Positions 46,606 through 56,526 of a stretch of 64,000 nt of DNA are shown one piece after another (position 1 is the stretch's first letter; each line of letters begins with the position of its first letter). The DNA lies in assembly GCF_022430525.1 (NCBI RefSeq), contig NZ_CP092520.1:558001-622000 (forward strand), given 5' to 3'. Made by a program: the position numbers and the translations under genes. Origin of the DNA: Cetobacterium somerae (GTDB taxonomy: Bacteria > Fusobacteriota > Fusobacteriia > Fusobacteriales > Fusobacteriaceae). The notes below the pieces were generated by a model that worked only from the letters and a program-made list of their open reading frames with translations, was not told where the DNA came from and searched no databases.

Positions 46606-48063
46606 ATGAAAAGTTTTTTTAAAATATTTACTATATTTATTTTGTTATTAAATATAGCATTGGGAAATCCAGAAAAAAAAATTGTAAAGATAGGTTTGGG
46701 ATATAGTGGTAGATCTTATGATCCACATAAACATACAGATAGTTCTACATTAGCTATAACCAAACAAATTTATAATAATTTATTTATTCTTGATAATGAA
46801 AACGAAGTAAAAGGAGAATTAATCGAAAATTATTCAATAAAAAATAATACAATAGAAATGGACTTAAAAAAAGGCATTTTATTTCAAGACGGTGAAGAAT
46901 TAAACTCTGAAATTGTAAAAAAGAGTTTAGAAAGAAATAAGAGTATACCAGTTACTAAGGTATTGGTAGATCCTATTGAAAAAATAGAAGTTATAGATAA
47001 ATATAAATTAAGAATAATATGTACAACAAATGTGGACATATTATTACATAATTTAACTCATTCATCTATGGCAATAGTTAAAGAAGATAAGAATAAAAAA
47101 TTAATTGGAACAGGAGCCTTTAAACTTTTAGAATGGGGAACAGGAGAAAAAGTAATTTTAGAAAAAAATGATAATTACTTCAAGGGAAGTCCGAAGATAG
47201 ATATATTAGAATTTTTAACGATTCCAGAAGCACCTAATAGATATATAGCTTTAGAGACAAATGAAATACAAATAGCATATGATATATCATCGATAGATGT
47301 AAAAGCTTTTAAAAATTCAAAAGATTTAGAAATATTAAACAAATTATCTTATGGAACAGATTTTTTATCCATTAATACTGAAAAAGCTCCATTAAATGAT
47401 AAAAGACTAAGAGAAGCAATAAGTTATGCAATAGATAAAGATTCTATAAATGAAGTTATATTTGAAAATACATCAAAAGTGGCCAATTCTATAATAACTC
47501 CAAATACTTTTGGATATTCAAATAAAGAAGAGAAAAAATATAATTTAGAAAAAGCAAAACAAATAATGAAGGACTATAAAACTCCGATAGAAATAGAACT
47601 ATGGATATATGAAGATACAAGTAAATATCAAATGGCTCAAATAATACAAGCAAATTTAAAAGAGATTGGAATTGACGTAAAAATTCAGACATTGGAATTA
47701 TCATCTTTTTTACAATTAACAGCTCAAGGAAAGCACAATGCTTTAATAGGACTTTGGTATACAAGTACAGGAGATGCAGATTATGGATATTATCCATTAC
47801 TTCATAACAATTCTAGAGGTGGAGTTGGAAATAGAAGTTTTTATAATAATCAAAGAGTAAATACATTATTAGATGAAGCAAGAAAAGAACCACTAAAAGA
47901 GAAAAGAAAAGAAAAATATAAAGAGATACAAGAGATTATTTTAGATGAAAATCCAATAATACCAATAGTTTATAAAACATATAATATAGGAATAAATAAA
48001 AATATAAAAGGTTTTAAATTTAATCCGAATGGAAATCATATATTAGAAAATATTGAATATTAA
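46606..48063 (+). CDS. ABC transporter solute-binding protein, family 5 (peptide/nickel type)
   Basis: This 485-residue protein has a signal peptide (MKSFFKIFTIFILLLNIALG) and the SBP_bac_5 pattern, including YDPHKHTDSSTL, ISYAIDKDSINEV and LIGLWYTSTGDADYGYYPL. Family members bind oligopeptides, nickel, heme or glutathione. No lipobox Cys is seen, unlike many such proteins. No permease or ATPase genes are adjacent, so it must work with a transporter encoded elsewhere. It is divergent from the MocR gene, which may regulate it. GGGGG precedes the ATG. Confidence 0.88.
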   Translation: MKSFFKIFTIFILLLNIALGNPEKKIVKIGLGYSGRSYDPHKHTDSSTLAITKQIYNNLFILDNENEVKGELIENYSIKNNTIEMDLKKGILFQDGEELNSEIVKKSLERNKSIPVTKVLVDPIEKIEVIDKYKLRIICTTNVDILLHNLTHSSMAIVKEDKNKKLIGTGAFKLLEWGTGEKVILEKNDNYFKGSPKIDILEFLTIPEAPNRYIALETNEIQIAYDISSIDVKAFKNSKDLEILNKLSYGTDFLSINTEKAPLNDKRLREAISYAIDKDSINEVIFENTSKVANSIITPNTFGYSNKEEKKYNLEKAKQIMKDYKTPIEIELWIYEDTSKYQMAQIIQANLKEIGIDVKIQTLELSSFLQLTAQGKHNALIGLWYTSTGDADYGYYPLLHNNSRGGVGNRSFYNNQRVNTLLDEARKEPLKEKRKEKYKEIQEIILDENPIIPIVYKTYNIGINKNIKGFKFNPNGNHILENIEY

Positions 48064-48066
48064 AGT

Positions 48067-48094
48067 AAAGAGGAGAATTTCTCCTCTTTTTTTG
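48067..48094 (+). terminator. Terminator after the binding-protein gene
   Basis: AAAGAGGAGAA and TTCTCCTCTTT form a stem followed by a T run. Confidence 0.85.
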
Positions 48095-48136
48095 TTATAA
48101 TGTATTATATTATATAAAATGGGAGGTATAGTATAA

Positions 48137-48925
48137 ATGATAAAATCGGTAGCATTAGATTTAGATGGAACTTTATTAAATTCTAAAAAAGAGATTAGCA
48201 ATAAAAATATATCTATTCTAAGAGAGTTATATAAAAAAGGAGTAGAGATTTTTATAGTTACAGGAAGGTCATACAGTGCAACAAAAGAAATTTTAAAAAA
48301 ATTAGAGTTACCAATTATAGTAATTTGTTATAATGGAGCAAAAGTTATAGATACAAAAAATGAGAGTATTTTATTAGAAGAACCACTTTCAGAAGATATA
48401 GTTAAAGTATTGATAGAAATTTCTAGAAAAAATAATATTCACTTAAATTTATATCAAGATGAAAATTGGTTTGTTGAAGATAAAAAAAATTGGCAAACAG
48501 AATATTATAAAAATAATATAGGAATAGATGCAGTTGAAAAAAACTTTAATAATTTTACAAGTTTGTTAATGACAAAAGCATTATTTATAGATGAACGATG
48601 TAATTTAGAAAAAATAGAAAAAGAAATTAAAGAGAAATTAAGGGATATAGTGCATTTAACATATTCACAAGAGAGATATTTAGAAATTTTAAATAAAAAA
48701 GTTAATAAAGGAAAAAGTTTAGAAAAAATCTTACAATTAAAGAATCTAACTTTAGATACATGTGCTGCCTTTGGAGATGCAAATAATGACAAAGAAATGC
48801 TAGAAATGGTTGGATATGGAGTTGTTATGAAAAATGCAGAAGAAGATTTAAAAAAAGATGCAAAATATTTAACAGATTCAAATGATAATGATGGAGTGTA
48901 CAAATTTTTAGTACAAAAAATATAA
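48137..48925 (+). CDS. Cof-type HAD-IIB phosphatase
   Basis: This 262-residue protein has HAD motif I DLDGTLLNS (Asp8, Asp10), motif II IFIVTGRS, and the C-terminal motif AAFGDANNDKEML. The large IIB cap is present. Such enzymes dephosphorylate sugar phosphates, pyridoxal phosphate or flavin intermediates; substrate unknown. GGGAGG lies ten bases before the ATG. It stands alone and converges with the next gene on a shared hairpin. Confidence 0.92.
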   Translation: MIKSVALDLDGTLLNSKKEISNKNISILRELYKKGVEIFIVTGRSYSATKEILKKLELPIIVICYNGAKVIDTKNESILLEEPLSEDIVKVLIEISRKNNIHLNLYQDENWFVEDKKNWQTEYYKNNIGIDAVEKNFNNFTSLLMTKALFIDERCNLEKIEKEIKEKLRDIVHLTYSQERYLEILNKKVNKGKSLEKILQLKNLTLDTCAAFGDANNDKEMLEMVGYGVVMKNAEEDLKKDAKYLTDSNDNDGVYKFLVQKI

Positions 48926-48952
48926 AAAAGTGGGATATTTCCCACTTTTTTT
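48924..48952. terminator. Bidirectional terminator
   Basis: AAAAAAGTGGGA and TCCCACTTTTTTT form a hairpin between the convergent HAD and hypothetical genes. Confidence 0.82.
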
Positions 48953-49361
48953 ATAAATCTTCTGAAATAGCCCAAGATATTTGGTCTTTCATTTGAGCAA
49001 AGTTTTTTAAATGTTTTAACTCAACCATTTCACCAAAAAGTTTTAATTGAAAGTTTCCAATTAAACTTAGATTTTCTTTAAGATCAACACTTCTTCTTCC
49101 ATAAGTAAGACCTCTCTTTTCAACATCTTCTCCAATACGAACTAAAAGCATTCCTTTATTAAAACCTAAAATTTCAACTTCTCTTACTCTATCGTAAAAT
49201 TCACCTTCAATTCTTCTTTCTTTTCTAGCTTCAGCATTTACTCTTTTGTTTTCAGCTCTTCTTCTATCTTCTTTAGCTTTAACAATTCTTTTTGCTTTTT
49301 TCATATTTTTTAGTTCATTATATTCTGTACCTTTTGGTTTAGTTTTACTAATAATTTTCAT
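48951..49361 (-). CDS. Basic, charged hypothetical protein, 136 residues
   Basis: I start this at ATG 49361 (MKIISKTKPKG), behind AAAGGAG. The N-terminal 70 residues are rich in Lys, Arg and Glu (KAKRIVKAKEDRRRAENKR) and probably form a long helix or coiled coil; the C-terminal half looks like a mixed domain (ILGFNKGMLLVRIGEDVEKRG). I do not recognise a family. The charge pattern suggests RNA or ribosome binding, but this is a guess. It is monocistronic. Confidence 0.65.
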   Translation of the reverse strand: MKIISKTKPKGTEYNELKNMKKAKRIVKAKEDRRRAENKRVNAEARKERRIEGEFYDRVREVEILGFNKGMLLVRIGEDVEKRGLTYGRRSVDLKENLSLIGNFQLKLFGEMVELKHLKNFAQMKDQISWAISEDL

Positions 49362-49480
49362 AAATTCTCCTTTCAAATTTTCTTTTATCATAATATTATA
49401 AAGGCTTTTACACTTTTTTACAAGAATAATTAAAAAAAATATTTGACAAATACCAAAAAATGTTATATTAATTTATTAAC

Positions 49481-49498
49481 GAACATGTTCACGAGAAC
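49481..49498. promoter_or_regulatory. Candidate LacI-type operator upstream of the sialic acid operon
   Basis: GAACATGTTC (49481-49490) is a perfect palindrome that continues into GTTC-ACGA-GAAC (to 49498). It lies just after a TTGACA (49443-49448) and TATTAA (49466-49471) promoter and 16 bases before the LacI-family gene, fitting autoregulation. Confidence 0.5.
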
Positions 49499-49513
49499 AA
49501 AGGTAGGTGTAAA

Positions 49514-50509
49514 GTGGTTACTCAAGCAGAGTTAGCTAAAATATTAGGAATAACAAGAACAACAGTAGCAAGGGCTTTAAATGGGAGTAAAAATATAAAG
49601 ATAGAAACAAAAGAACGGGTATTAAAGTTAGCAAATGAAATGGGGTATGAGAAAAACTACTTAGGGAGTTCGTTAGCAATAAAAGAGAAAAAAACTATAG
49701 TAGCTATTATAGTAAGATCAATTAATGAAGAATATTCTAAAAAGTTAAAAAGTGGATTAAAAGATTTTCAAGAAGAAGTAAAAGCGTATGGAATAAAAAT
49801 TAAAGTTTTAGAAGTAGATATAAATGACAGTGAAGGTCAAATTGAACTTTTAAAAAAATCTTTAGAAAAAAAAATCCATGGTTTAATAATAATTCCATTA
49901 GATAGAGAAAAAATAATTAAAATATTACAGCCAATAAAAAGTGATTTGAAAATTGTTTCTATAGGAAAGCAACTTTTTGAAGAGGATACGTATATAGACT
50001 CAAAGTATGAGAAATCAGGAAGAATAGCAGCTAACGTATTATCAAGTGTAGTTGGAATTGATAAAAAAATATTAGTTATAGATGCTGGAGATGATTTAAT
50101 TTCATCAAAAATATATTTAAAAGGTGTCTCAGAAAAATTAAAAGAGTTAGATAGAAAGTTTCAGGGACCAATAAAAATCAAAAAGTTATTAGAAGATAAA
50201 AATCAAATTTTAGATTATCTTTCAAATGATATAGAAGGAATATATATAAATAGATATGCTCCGGAAGTAATAGAATATCTTGGGGAGATAGGAAAAGATA
50301 ACTATAAATTTGTAACAAATGGTTTTAATGAAAAAATACGGGGATTAATTGAAAATGATAAAGTTGTAGCAACTGTATCAGAAGATTTCTATAACCAAGG
50401 ATACATAGCAGGAAAAAAAATTTTTGAAGCATTATATAAAACAAGTTTAAAAAGATCTCATGAATATCAAACTAAAATAGATATACTTTTTAAAGAAAGT
50501 TTGGATTAA
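49514..50509 (+). CDS. LacI-family transcriptional regulator
   Basis: This 331-residue protein starts at GTG 49514 behind AGGTAGGTG. It has the N-terminal LacI helix-turn-helix (TQAELAKILGITRTTVARALNGS, split by a usual turn) and a periplasmic-binding-protein-like effector domain from about residue 58 (KTIVAIIVRSINEEYSK). It is the first gene of a plus-strand block encoding sialic acid uptake and breakdown, so it is probably its repressor, with a sialic acid derivative as inducer. Sialic acid operons are more often controlled by RpiR or GntR proteins; LacI control here is inferred from position. Confidence 0.88.
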   Translation: MVTQAELAKILGITRTTVARALNGSKNIKIETKERVLKLANEMGYEKNYLGSSLAIKEKKTIVAIIVRSINEEYSKKLKSGLKDFQEEVKAYGIKIKVLEVDINDSEGQIELLKKSLEKKIHGLIIIPLDREKIIKILQPIKSDLKIVSIGKQLFEEDTYIDSKYEKSGRIAANVLSSVVGIDKKILVIDAGDDLISSKIYLKGVSEKLKELDRKFQGPIKIKKLLEDKNQILDYLSNDIEGIYINRYAPEVIEYLGEIGKDNYKFVTNGFNEKIRGLIENDKVVATVSEDFYNQGYIAGKKIFEALYKTSLKRSHEYQTKIDILFKESLD

Positions 50510-50541
50510 ATTTGAGATTATTATATAAAAATCAAAAGTAA

Positions 50542-51549
<1,008 letters not shown>

Positions 51550-51567
51550 AGAGTTATAATATAGGAG

Positions 51568-52101
51568 TTGGATATGAATATAAAACGAATTTTAGATAAC
51601 TTAGAGGAAATTGTGGGAGCTATACTTTTTATAATGATGTTTGCAATACTTGTAGCTCAAATTATTTTTAGACAAATATTTGATTCTCCTCTGGTTTGGA
51701 GTGAAGAGTTAGCTATCTTATTATTTACATATGTGGGAATGCTAGGAGTAAGTATAGGAATAAAATATAGACAGCATGTATTTATAGATTTTCTATATAA
51801 TAAATTTTCAGGAAAAGGGTTAAAAATAGCTAATACATTTATTCAATCAGTTGTTTTTATATCATTAGTTGCGATGATTCAAATAGGTTATAAATTATTT
51901 TTAAGAAAAAAAATATTTCAATTGATAGCATTGAAGATATCAGCAGGCTGGATGTATGGAGCTCTTCCTTTAATAGCAACATTGATGTTAATCCGATTTT
52001 TTCAGGTTCTTAGAGAAGACTATAAAGAGGGAAAGTTTATTATATCTCCTAAACATATAGAGACTGAAAGTGATGAAAAGGTGGTGAGTAAAGAATGTTA
52101 A
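51568..52101 (+). CDS. TRAP transporter small permease (DctQ-type)
   Basis: This 177-residue protein has four membrane helices with the DctQ motifs [36 protein letters not shown] and [11 protein letters not shown] (given here as separate family blocks). It is the small membrane subunit of a Na+-coupled tripartite transporter. It overlaps the large subunit gene by seven bases, which suggests translational coupling. AGGAGTTGGAT precedes the ATG. In Haemophilus SiaQ and SiaM are fused; here they are separate. Confidence 0.9.
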   Translation: MDMNIKRILDNLEEIVGAILFIMMFAILVAQIIFRQIFDSPLVWSEELAILLFTYVGMLGVSIGIKYRQHVFIDFLYNKFSGKGLKIANTFIQSVVFISLVAMIQIGYKLFLRKKIFQLIALKISAGWMYGALPLIATLMLIRFFQVLREDYKEGKFIISPKHIETESDEKVVSKEC

Positions 52102-53378
52102 CATTAGTAACGTTTTTATCATGGTTTGGGTTAATATTCGTTGGAGTTCCTGTTGGGTTCTCATTAGTATTTGCCACATTGTTGTTCTTTGCACTTACAG
52201 ATTGGAATGTAGTCTATTTTGTAGGTTCACTTTTAGTCGATAGTTTAGATAGCTTTAGTTTATTGAGTGTTCCATTCTTTGTTTTAACTGGAGTTTTGAT
52301 GAATAGTTCTGGAATAACAGAGAGAATATTTAGGTTTGCTAAGGCTTTATTGGGGCATTATACAGGCGGTATGGGACATGTAAATATATTTGCAAGCTTA
52401 ATATTTTCAGGAATGTCAGGATCTGCTCTAGCTGATGCAGGAGGATTAGGACAACTTGAAATAAAAGCAATGAGAGATGAAGGATATGATGATGATTTAT
52501 GTGGAGGATTAACAGCAGCTTCATGTATAATTGGACCATTAGTTCCTCCAAGTATAACAATGATTATATATGGAGTTATAGCAGATCAATCTATTGCGAG
52601 GTTATTTTTAGGTGGATTTGTTCCTGGAATAATTTTAACTTTTGCTCTTATGATAATGAACTATTTTATTTGTAAAAAAAGAGGTTACAAAAGAGCTCCT
52701 AAAGCAACAATGCAAGAAAGATGGATATCATTTAAAGAGTCATTTTGGGCATTATTAACACCATTTATAATAATAGGTGGAATTTTCTCAGGATATTTTA
52801 CACCAACAGAAGCAGCGGTAATAGCAACTTGTTATTCAATGGGATTAGGATTCTTTGTATATAAAGAGTTAACTATGAAAGGCTTTGTTAAAGATGTTAT
52901 AGAAACTATAAAAATAAGTGGTGTAACAGTTTTAATGATTATGGGAGTTACTTTCTTTGGTCAAGTTATAGCAAGAGAACAAATTTCAATGAAAATAGCT
53001 GAAGTATTTTTAACATTTGGAAAATCACCATTAATGGTTTTAGTAATGATAAATTTACTATTAATTTTCTTAGGAACATTTATAGAGGCACTAGCTTTAC
53101 AAGTTTTAGTTCTTCCGATGTTGATACCAGTGGTAGTTCAATTTGGAATAGATCCAGTATTCTTTGGAGTTTTAAGTACTTTAAATTTAATGATAGGAAT
53201 TTTGACACCACCAATGGGAATGGCTTTGTTCGTTGTTTCAAGAGTTGGGAAAATACCTGTCAGTACAATAACCCGAGGAGTAATTCCGTTATTAATACCA
53301 ATAATATTAACATTAGTTTTATTAACAATATTTCCACAAATTGTTTTATTTGTACCTAACTTAATATTAGGAGCTTGA
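52095..53378 (+). CDS. TRAP transporter large permease (DctM-type)
   Basis: This 427-residue protein has about twelve membrane segments and DctM motifs: [40 protein letters not shown] and the two GPLVPPS/TPPMGM substrate-site hairpins. It is the transport subunit that moves sialic acid with Na+ after delivery by the periplasmic protein. It begins inside the DctQ gene end, and the esterase gene starts six bases after it. Confidence 0.92.
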   Translation: MLTLVTFLSWFGLIFVGVPVGFSLVFATLLFFALTDWNVVYFVGSLLVDSLDSFSLLSVPFFVLTGVLMNSSGITERIFRFAKALLGHYTGGMGHVNIFASLIFSGMSGSALADAGGLGQLEIKAMRDEGYDDDLCGGLTAASCIIGPLVPPSITMIIYGVIADQSIARLFLGGFVPGIILTFALMIMNYFICKKRGYKRAPKATMQERWISFKESFWALLTPFIIIGGIFSGYFTPTEAAVIATCYSMGLGFFVYKELTMKGFVKDVIETIKISGVTVLMIMGVTFFGQVIAREQISMKIAEVFLTFGKSPLMVLVMINLLLIFLGTFIEALALQVLVLPMLIPVVVQFGIDPVFFGVLSTLNLMIGILTPPMGMALFVVSRVGKIPVSTITRGVIPLLIPIILTLVLLTIFPQIVLFVPNLILGA

Positions 53379-53384
53379 TAGAAT

Positions 53385-54335
53385 ATGCCTAATATTGATT
53401 TGCCATTAGATGAATTAAAAAAATATAGAGGAACCAATCCAACTCCTTTAAATATGTTTGAATTTTGGCAAGAATCATTAGATGAATTGAGAGAAACTGA
53501 AGCAGGAGTAGTAATTACTCCTGCAGAGTTTCAAACACCATTATGTGATTGTTACGATTTAACATTTAAAGGGATTGATAATGAAAAAATTTATGTAAAA
53601 ATGTTATTGCCTAAAAATATATCAAAGCCAGTACCAGCATTAGTAGAATTTCATGGATATGGAGGAAATGGTGGAGATTGGTCGAGAAGAATGGTATATC
53701 CAGCATCAGGAATTGCCTATTTTGCTATGGATTGTAGAGATCAAATGGGAAAAAGTGGTGATGAATACTTTAGAACAGGAAATTTAGTTAGAGGTTTGTT
53801 AGAGGGACCTAAAAAAAGTTACTATAGAAAAGTTTATTTAGATGCAGTGAGATTATTAGATATTATTTTTCAAATGAAAGATGTTGACAGAACACGTATA
53901 TCAACTTTAGGTTATTCTCAAGGTGGAGCAATCTCTTTAGTTTCAGCAGCTTTAGAAAATAGGGTATTTAAAGTATTTGCAGTTTATCCATATTTATCAG
54001 ATTTTAAGAGAGTTTGGAATTTAGATTTAGGAGATTTTGCATACCAAGAATTAAGAGATTTTTTTAGATGGTATGATCCGCAACATAAAAATGAAAATAA
54101 GTTCTTTGAAACACTAGGATATATAGATGTAAAAAACTTTGTAGAAAATATAAAGGGAGAGGTGACAATGGTAACTGGATTAATGGATAGAATATGCCCA
54201 CCATCAACACAATTTGCAGTTTATAATAATATAAAAAGTAAAAAAGAGCATATTATTTACCCAGATTTTGGTCACGAGAACATTAACGGACTAGAAGATC
54301 TAATTTATCAGTGGGCCTTAAACTTATTAAAATAA
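53385..54335 (+). CDS. AXE1/cephalosporin-C deacetylase-family esterase (putative sialate O-acetylesterase)
   Basis: This 316-residue alpha/beta hydrolase has the AXE1 layout: the N-terminal [16 protein letters not shown], the oxyanion segment [13 protein letters not shown], the nucleophile motif GYSQGG, and the late Asp ([10 protein letters not shown]) and His (DFGHEN) of the triad. It lacks a signal peptide, so it is cytoplasmic. Family members remove acetyl groups from sugars. Located between the transporter and NanA, it probably deacetylates O-acetylated sialic acids after uptake. The classical NanS esterase is a different fold, so this is an unusual but plausible replacement. Confidence 0.85.
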   Translation: MPNIDLPLDELKKYRGTNPTPLNMFEFWQESLDELRETEAGVVITPAEFQTPLCDCYDLTFKGIDNEKIYVKMLLPKNISKPVPALVEFHGYGGNGGDWSRRMVYPASGIAYFAMDCRDQMGKSGDEYFRTGNLVRGLLEGPKKSYYRKVYLDAVRLLDIIFQMKDVDRTRISTLGYSQGGAISLVSAALENRVFKVFAVYPYLSDFKRVWNLDLGDFAYQELRDFFRWYDPQHKNENKFFETLGYIDVKNFVENIKGEVTMVTGLMDRICPPSTQFAVYNNIKSKKEHIIYPDFGHENINGLEDLIYQWALNLLK

Positions 54336-54352
54336 AAAACTTGGAGGAAAAA

Positions 54353-55222
54353 ATGAAAGGTATTTATTCAGCATTACTAATCTCTTTTGACGAAAATGGA
54401 AACTTAGATGAAAAAGGAACAAGAAATATTGTAAGATACAATATTGATGAAATGAAAGTGGATGGATTATATGTAGGTGGAAGTACTGGTGAAAACTTTA
54501 TGATTTCAACAGAAATGAAGAAAAGAATTTTTGAAATTGTAAAAGATGAGGCAAAAGATGCAGTAAAATTAATTGCACAAGTAGGATCAATTAATTTATA
54601 TGAAGCTGTTGAATTGGGAAAATATGCAACTGAATTAGGATATGATTCATTATCAGCAGTAACACCATTTTACTATAAGTTTGATTTTGAAGAGATTAAA
54701 AATTACTATATGACAATAGTAAATGAAACTAATAATAATATGATAATCTATTCAATTCCTTTTTTAACTGGAGTTAATATGAATGTTGAGCAATTTGGAG
54801 AGTTACTTTGTCACGATAAAATTATTGGAATTAAGTTTACAGCAGGAGACTTCTATCTTTTAGAAAGAGTTAGAAAAGCTTTCCCTCATAAATTAATTTA
54901 TGCAGGATTCGATGAGATGTTATTACCAGCAGTAGCATTAGGTGTAGATGGAGCAATAGGAAGTACATATAATGTAACAGGAAAAATAGCTAGAGAAGTT
55001 TTTGATGCAACAAAAGCGGGAGATTTAGTTACTGCAAGAGAAAGACAAACTTATTTAAATGATATAATTGAGGCAATTTTAGGAAATGGACTTTACCAAA
55101 CAATAAAGGAAATTTTAAAGTTAAAAGGTGTAGATGCAATAGGATACTGTAGATTACCAATGAAAAAATTATCAGCAAAAAAAATTGAAGCAGCAAAAGA
55201 GATTGGAAGAAACTTTTTATAG
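54353..55222 (+). CDS. nanA: N-acetylneuraminate lyase
   Basis: I start this 289-residue protein at ATG 54353 ([12 protein letters not shown]), seven bases after TTGGAGG. It is a class I aldolase of the DHDPS/NAL family: GGSTGE (42-47), the catalytic Tyr133 in IIYSIP and Schiff-base Lys161 in [10 protein letters not shown]. Thr and Phe around the site ([10 protein letters not shown]) fit NAL better than DHDPS. It splits N-acetylneuraminate into pyruvate and N-acetylmannosamine. It is followed by a ROK kinase ten bases downstream. Confidence 0.92.
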   Translation: MKGIYSALLISFDENGNLDEKGTRNIVRYNIDEMKVDGLYVGGSTGENFMISTEMKKRIFEIVKDEAKDAVKLIAQVGSINLYEAVELGKYATELGYDSLSAVTPFYYKFDFEEIKNYYMTIVNETNNNMIIYSIPFLTGVNMNVEQFGELLCHDKIIGIKFTAGDFYLLERVRKAFPHKLIYAGFDEMLLPAVALGVDGAIGSTYNVTGKIAREVFDATKAGDLVTARERQTYLNDIIEAILGNGLYQTIKEILKLKGVDAIGYCRLPMKKLSAKKIEAAKEIGRNFL

Positions 55223-55232
55223 GAGACAAACA

Positions 55233-56132
55233 ATGAATATAATAGCCATAGATATTGGAGGAACAGAGATAAAATATGGCTTAGTTAGTTTAAGAGGAGA
55301 AGTTACATTCTCCTCTTCTTTACTAACTGAGGCTTCAAAAGGTGTAGAGCAATTATTAGAAAAAATTTTTAAAATAGTTGAAAAACTAAAAGATGGGAAA
55401 ACTGTAGGAATAGGTGTATCTGCTACAGGACAAATAGATGGAAGAATAGGAAAAGTTGTAGGTGGAACAAACTTAATTCCAGGATGGATAGGAACAAATT
55501 TGGTAGAAATATTAGAGAGAAAATATAAAGTCCCAGCAGTTTTAGAAAATGATGTAAATTGTGCGGCTCTAGGTGAAATGTGGATGGGAGCAGCAAAAGG
55601 AAAAGAAAACTTTTTATGCCTTACAATAGGAACAGGAATAGGCGGAGGAATCGTTTTAAAAGGTGAGCTTTTAAGAGGAGAAAGTAGTATTGCGGCAGAA
55701 TTTGGACATATACAGATTGTAAAAAATGGAGTGGAGTGTGGTTGTGGAAGTAAAGGATGTTATCAAAGTTATGCATCAACTACAGCACTTTTAAAATTAG
55801 CAGAAGAAAAAATTGGTAAAAAATTAAATGGAAAAGAAATATTTGATGAAGTTCATAAAAATAATATAAAGTATAAAGAAATTGTTGATGAATGGGCTGA
55901 TTATTTTACTGATGGATTAGCAACTTTAATCTACATATTTAATCCTTCACTTATAATTATTGGGGGTGGAGTATCTAAACAAGGTAATTTTCTAAAAGAA
56001 ATTTTTCGGAAAAGTTTAGAAAAAAAAGTAATGAAAAATTATTTGGATATTCTTGAAATAAAAATGGCTGAAATGGGCAATGATGCAGGAATGTTAGGAG
56101 CATCGTATTTACTTTTAGAAAAAATAAAATAA
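55233..56132 (+). CDS. nanK: ROK-family sugar kinase, probably N-acetylmannosamine kinase
   Basis: I start this 299-residue protein at ATG 55233 (MNIIAIDIGGTEIKYG), with AGGAGA just upstream. It shows the ATP motif DIGGTEIKYG, the catalytic LENDVNCAALGE, TIGTGIGGG, and the ROK zinc motif VECGCGSKGCYQS. It phosphorylates N-acetylmannosamine made by NanA. The next enzyme, the epimerase NanE, and NagA/NagB are not in the window and must be encoded elsewhere. Confidence 0.85.
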   Translation: MNIIAIDIGGTEIKYGLVSLRGEVTFSSSLLTEASKGVEQLLEKIFKIVEKLKDGKTVGIGVSATGQIDGRIGKVVGGTNLIPGWIGTNLVEILERKYKVPAVLENDVNCAALGEMWMGAAKGKENFLCLTIGTGIGGGIVLKGELLRGESSIAAEFGHIQIVKNGVECGCGSKGCYQSYASTTALLKLAEEKIGKKLNGKEIFDEVHKNNIKYKEIVDEWADYFTDGLATLIYIFNPSLIIIGGGVSKQGNFLKEIFRKSLEKKVMKNYLDILEIKMAEMGNDAGMLGASYLLLEKIK

Positions 56133-56150
56133 AAAACTTCAAAAAAACTA

Positions 56151-56179
56151 TTGACAAAAAAAAGTTTTCATTTTACAAT
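56151..56179 (+). promoter_or_regulatory. Promoter of the glycine riboswitch/symporter unit
   Basis: TTGACA (56151-56156) and TACAAT (56174-56179) are exactly 17 bases apart, just upstream of the first aptamer. Confidence 0.8.
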
Positions 56180-56212
56180 TAATCTCATATAACAGTAAAA
56201 AATTGAATAGAA

Positions 56213-56396
56213 AATCGGATGAAGGTATAGGGAGAGCGCCAATTTGGCCACCGAAGAAGTGAATCTTTCAGGTTAGTTGAAAAACTTGAGGACCTATACT
56301 GGACGAGCCTCTGGAGAGACTCTATGAGCACCGAAGGAGCAAACCCAAATATAAATTATATTTGGACTAAACTCTCAGGTAAAAGGACAGAGGAAT
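56213..56396 (+). promoter_or_regulatory. Tandem glycine riboswitch
   Basis: Two gcvT-type aptamers lie in series. The first has GGGAGAGCGCCAA, CACCGAAGAAG and TCTTTCAGGT; the second has CTGGAGAGACTC, GCACCGAAGGAGCAAACCC, AACTCTCAGGT and AAAAGGACAGAGG. Both glycine-binding cores and the linker are present. It is followed by a terminator hairpin (56458-56488) and an AGCS symporter gene. Control of a glycine/alanine transporter, not gcvT, is expected to turn uptake down when glycine is high; the switch direction is not proven from sequence. Confidence 0.93.
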
Positions 56397-56457
56397 TATG
56401 CAATAAAAGTTTTTTTGTATTAAACTATTTTTTGTGTATAATTCTTTTTTAATTCCA

Positions 56458-56488
56458 GAAGGTATTTTTTGAAATACCTTCTTTTTTT
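56458..56488 (+). terminator. Hairpin of the glycine riboswitch expression platform
   Basis: AGAAGGTATTT and AAATACCTTCT with seven T residues form an intrinsic terminator 65 bases after the second aptamer and before the symporter start, suited for glycine-dependent termination. Confidence 0.75.
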
Positions 56489-56526
56489 ATTCAATTTTGC
56501 ATTTAAAAAAATAGGAGGAAATTAAA

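Noticed and set aside
47464-47482. Iteron-like ATACATCAAAAGTGG inside the binding-protein gene
   Set aside because: It breaks the TACARCA core and lies in an AT-rich coding region where such matches arise by chance.
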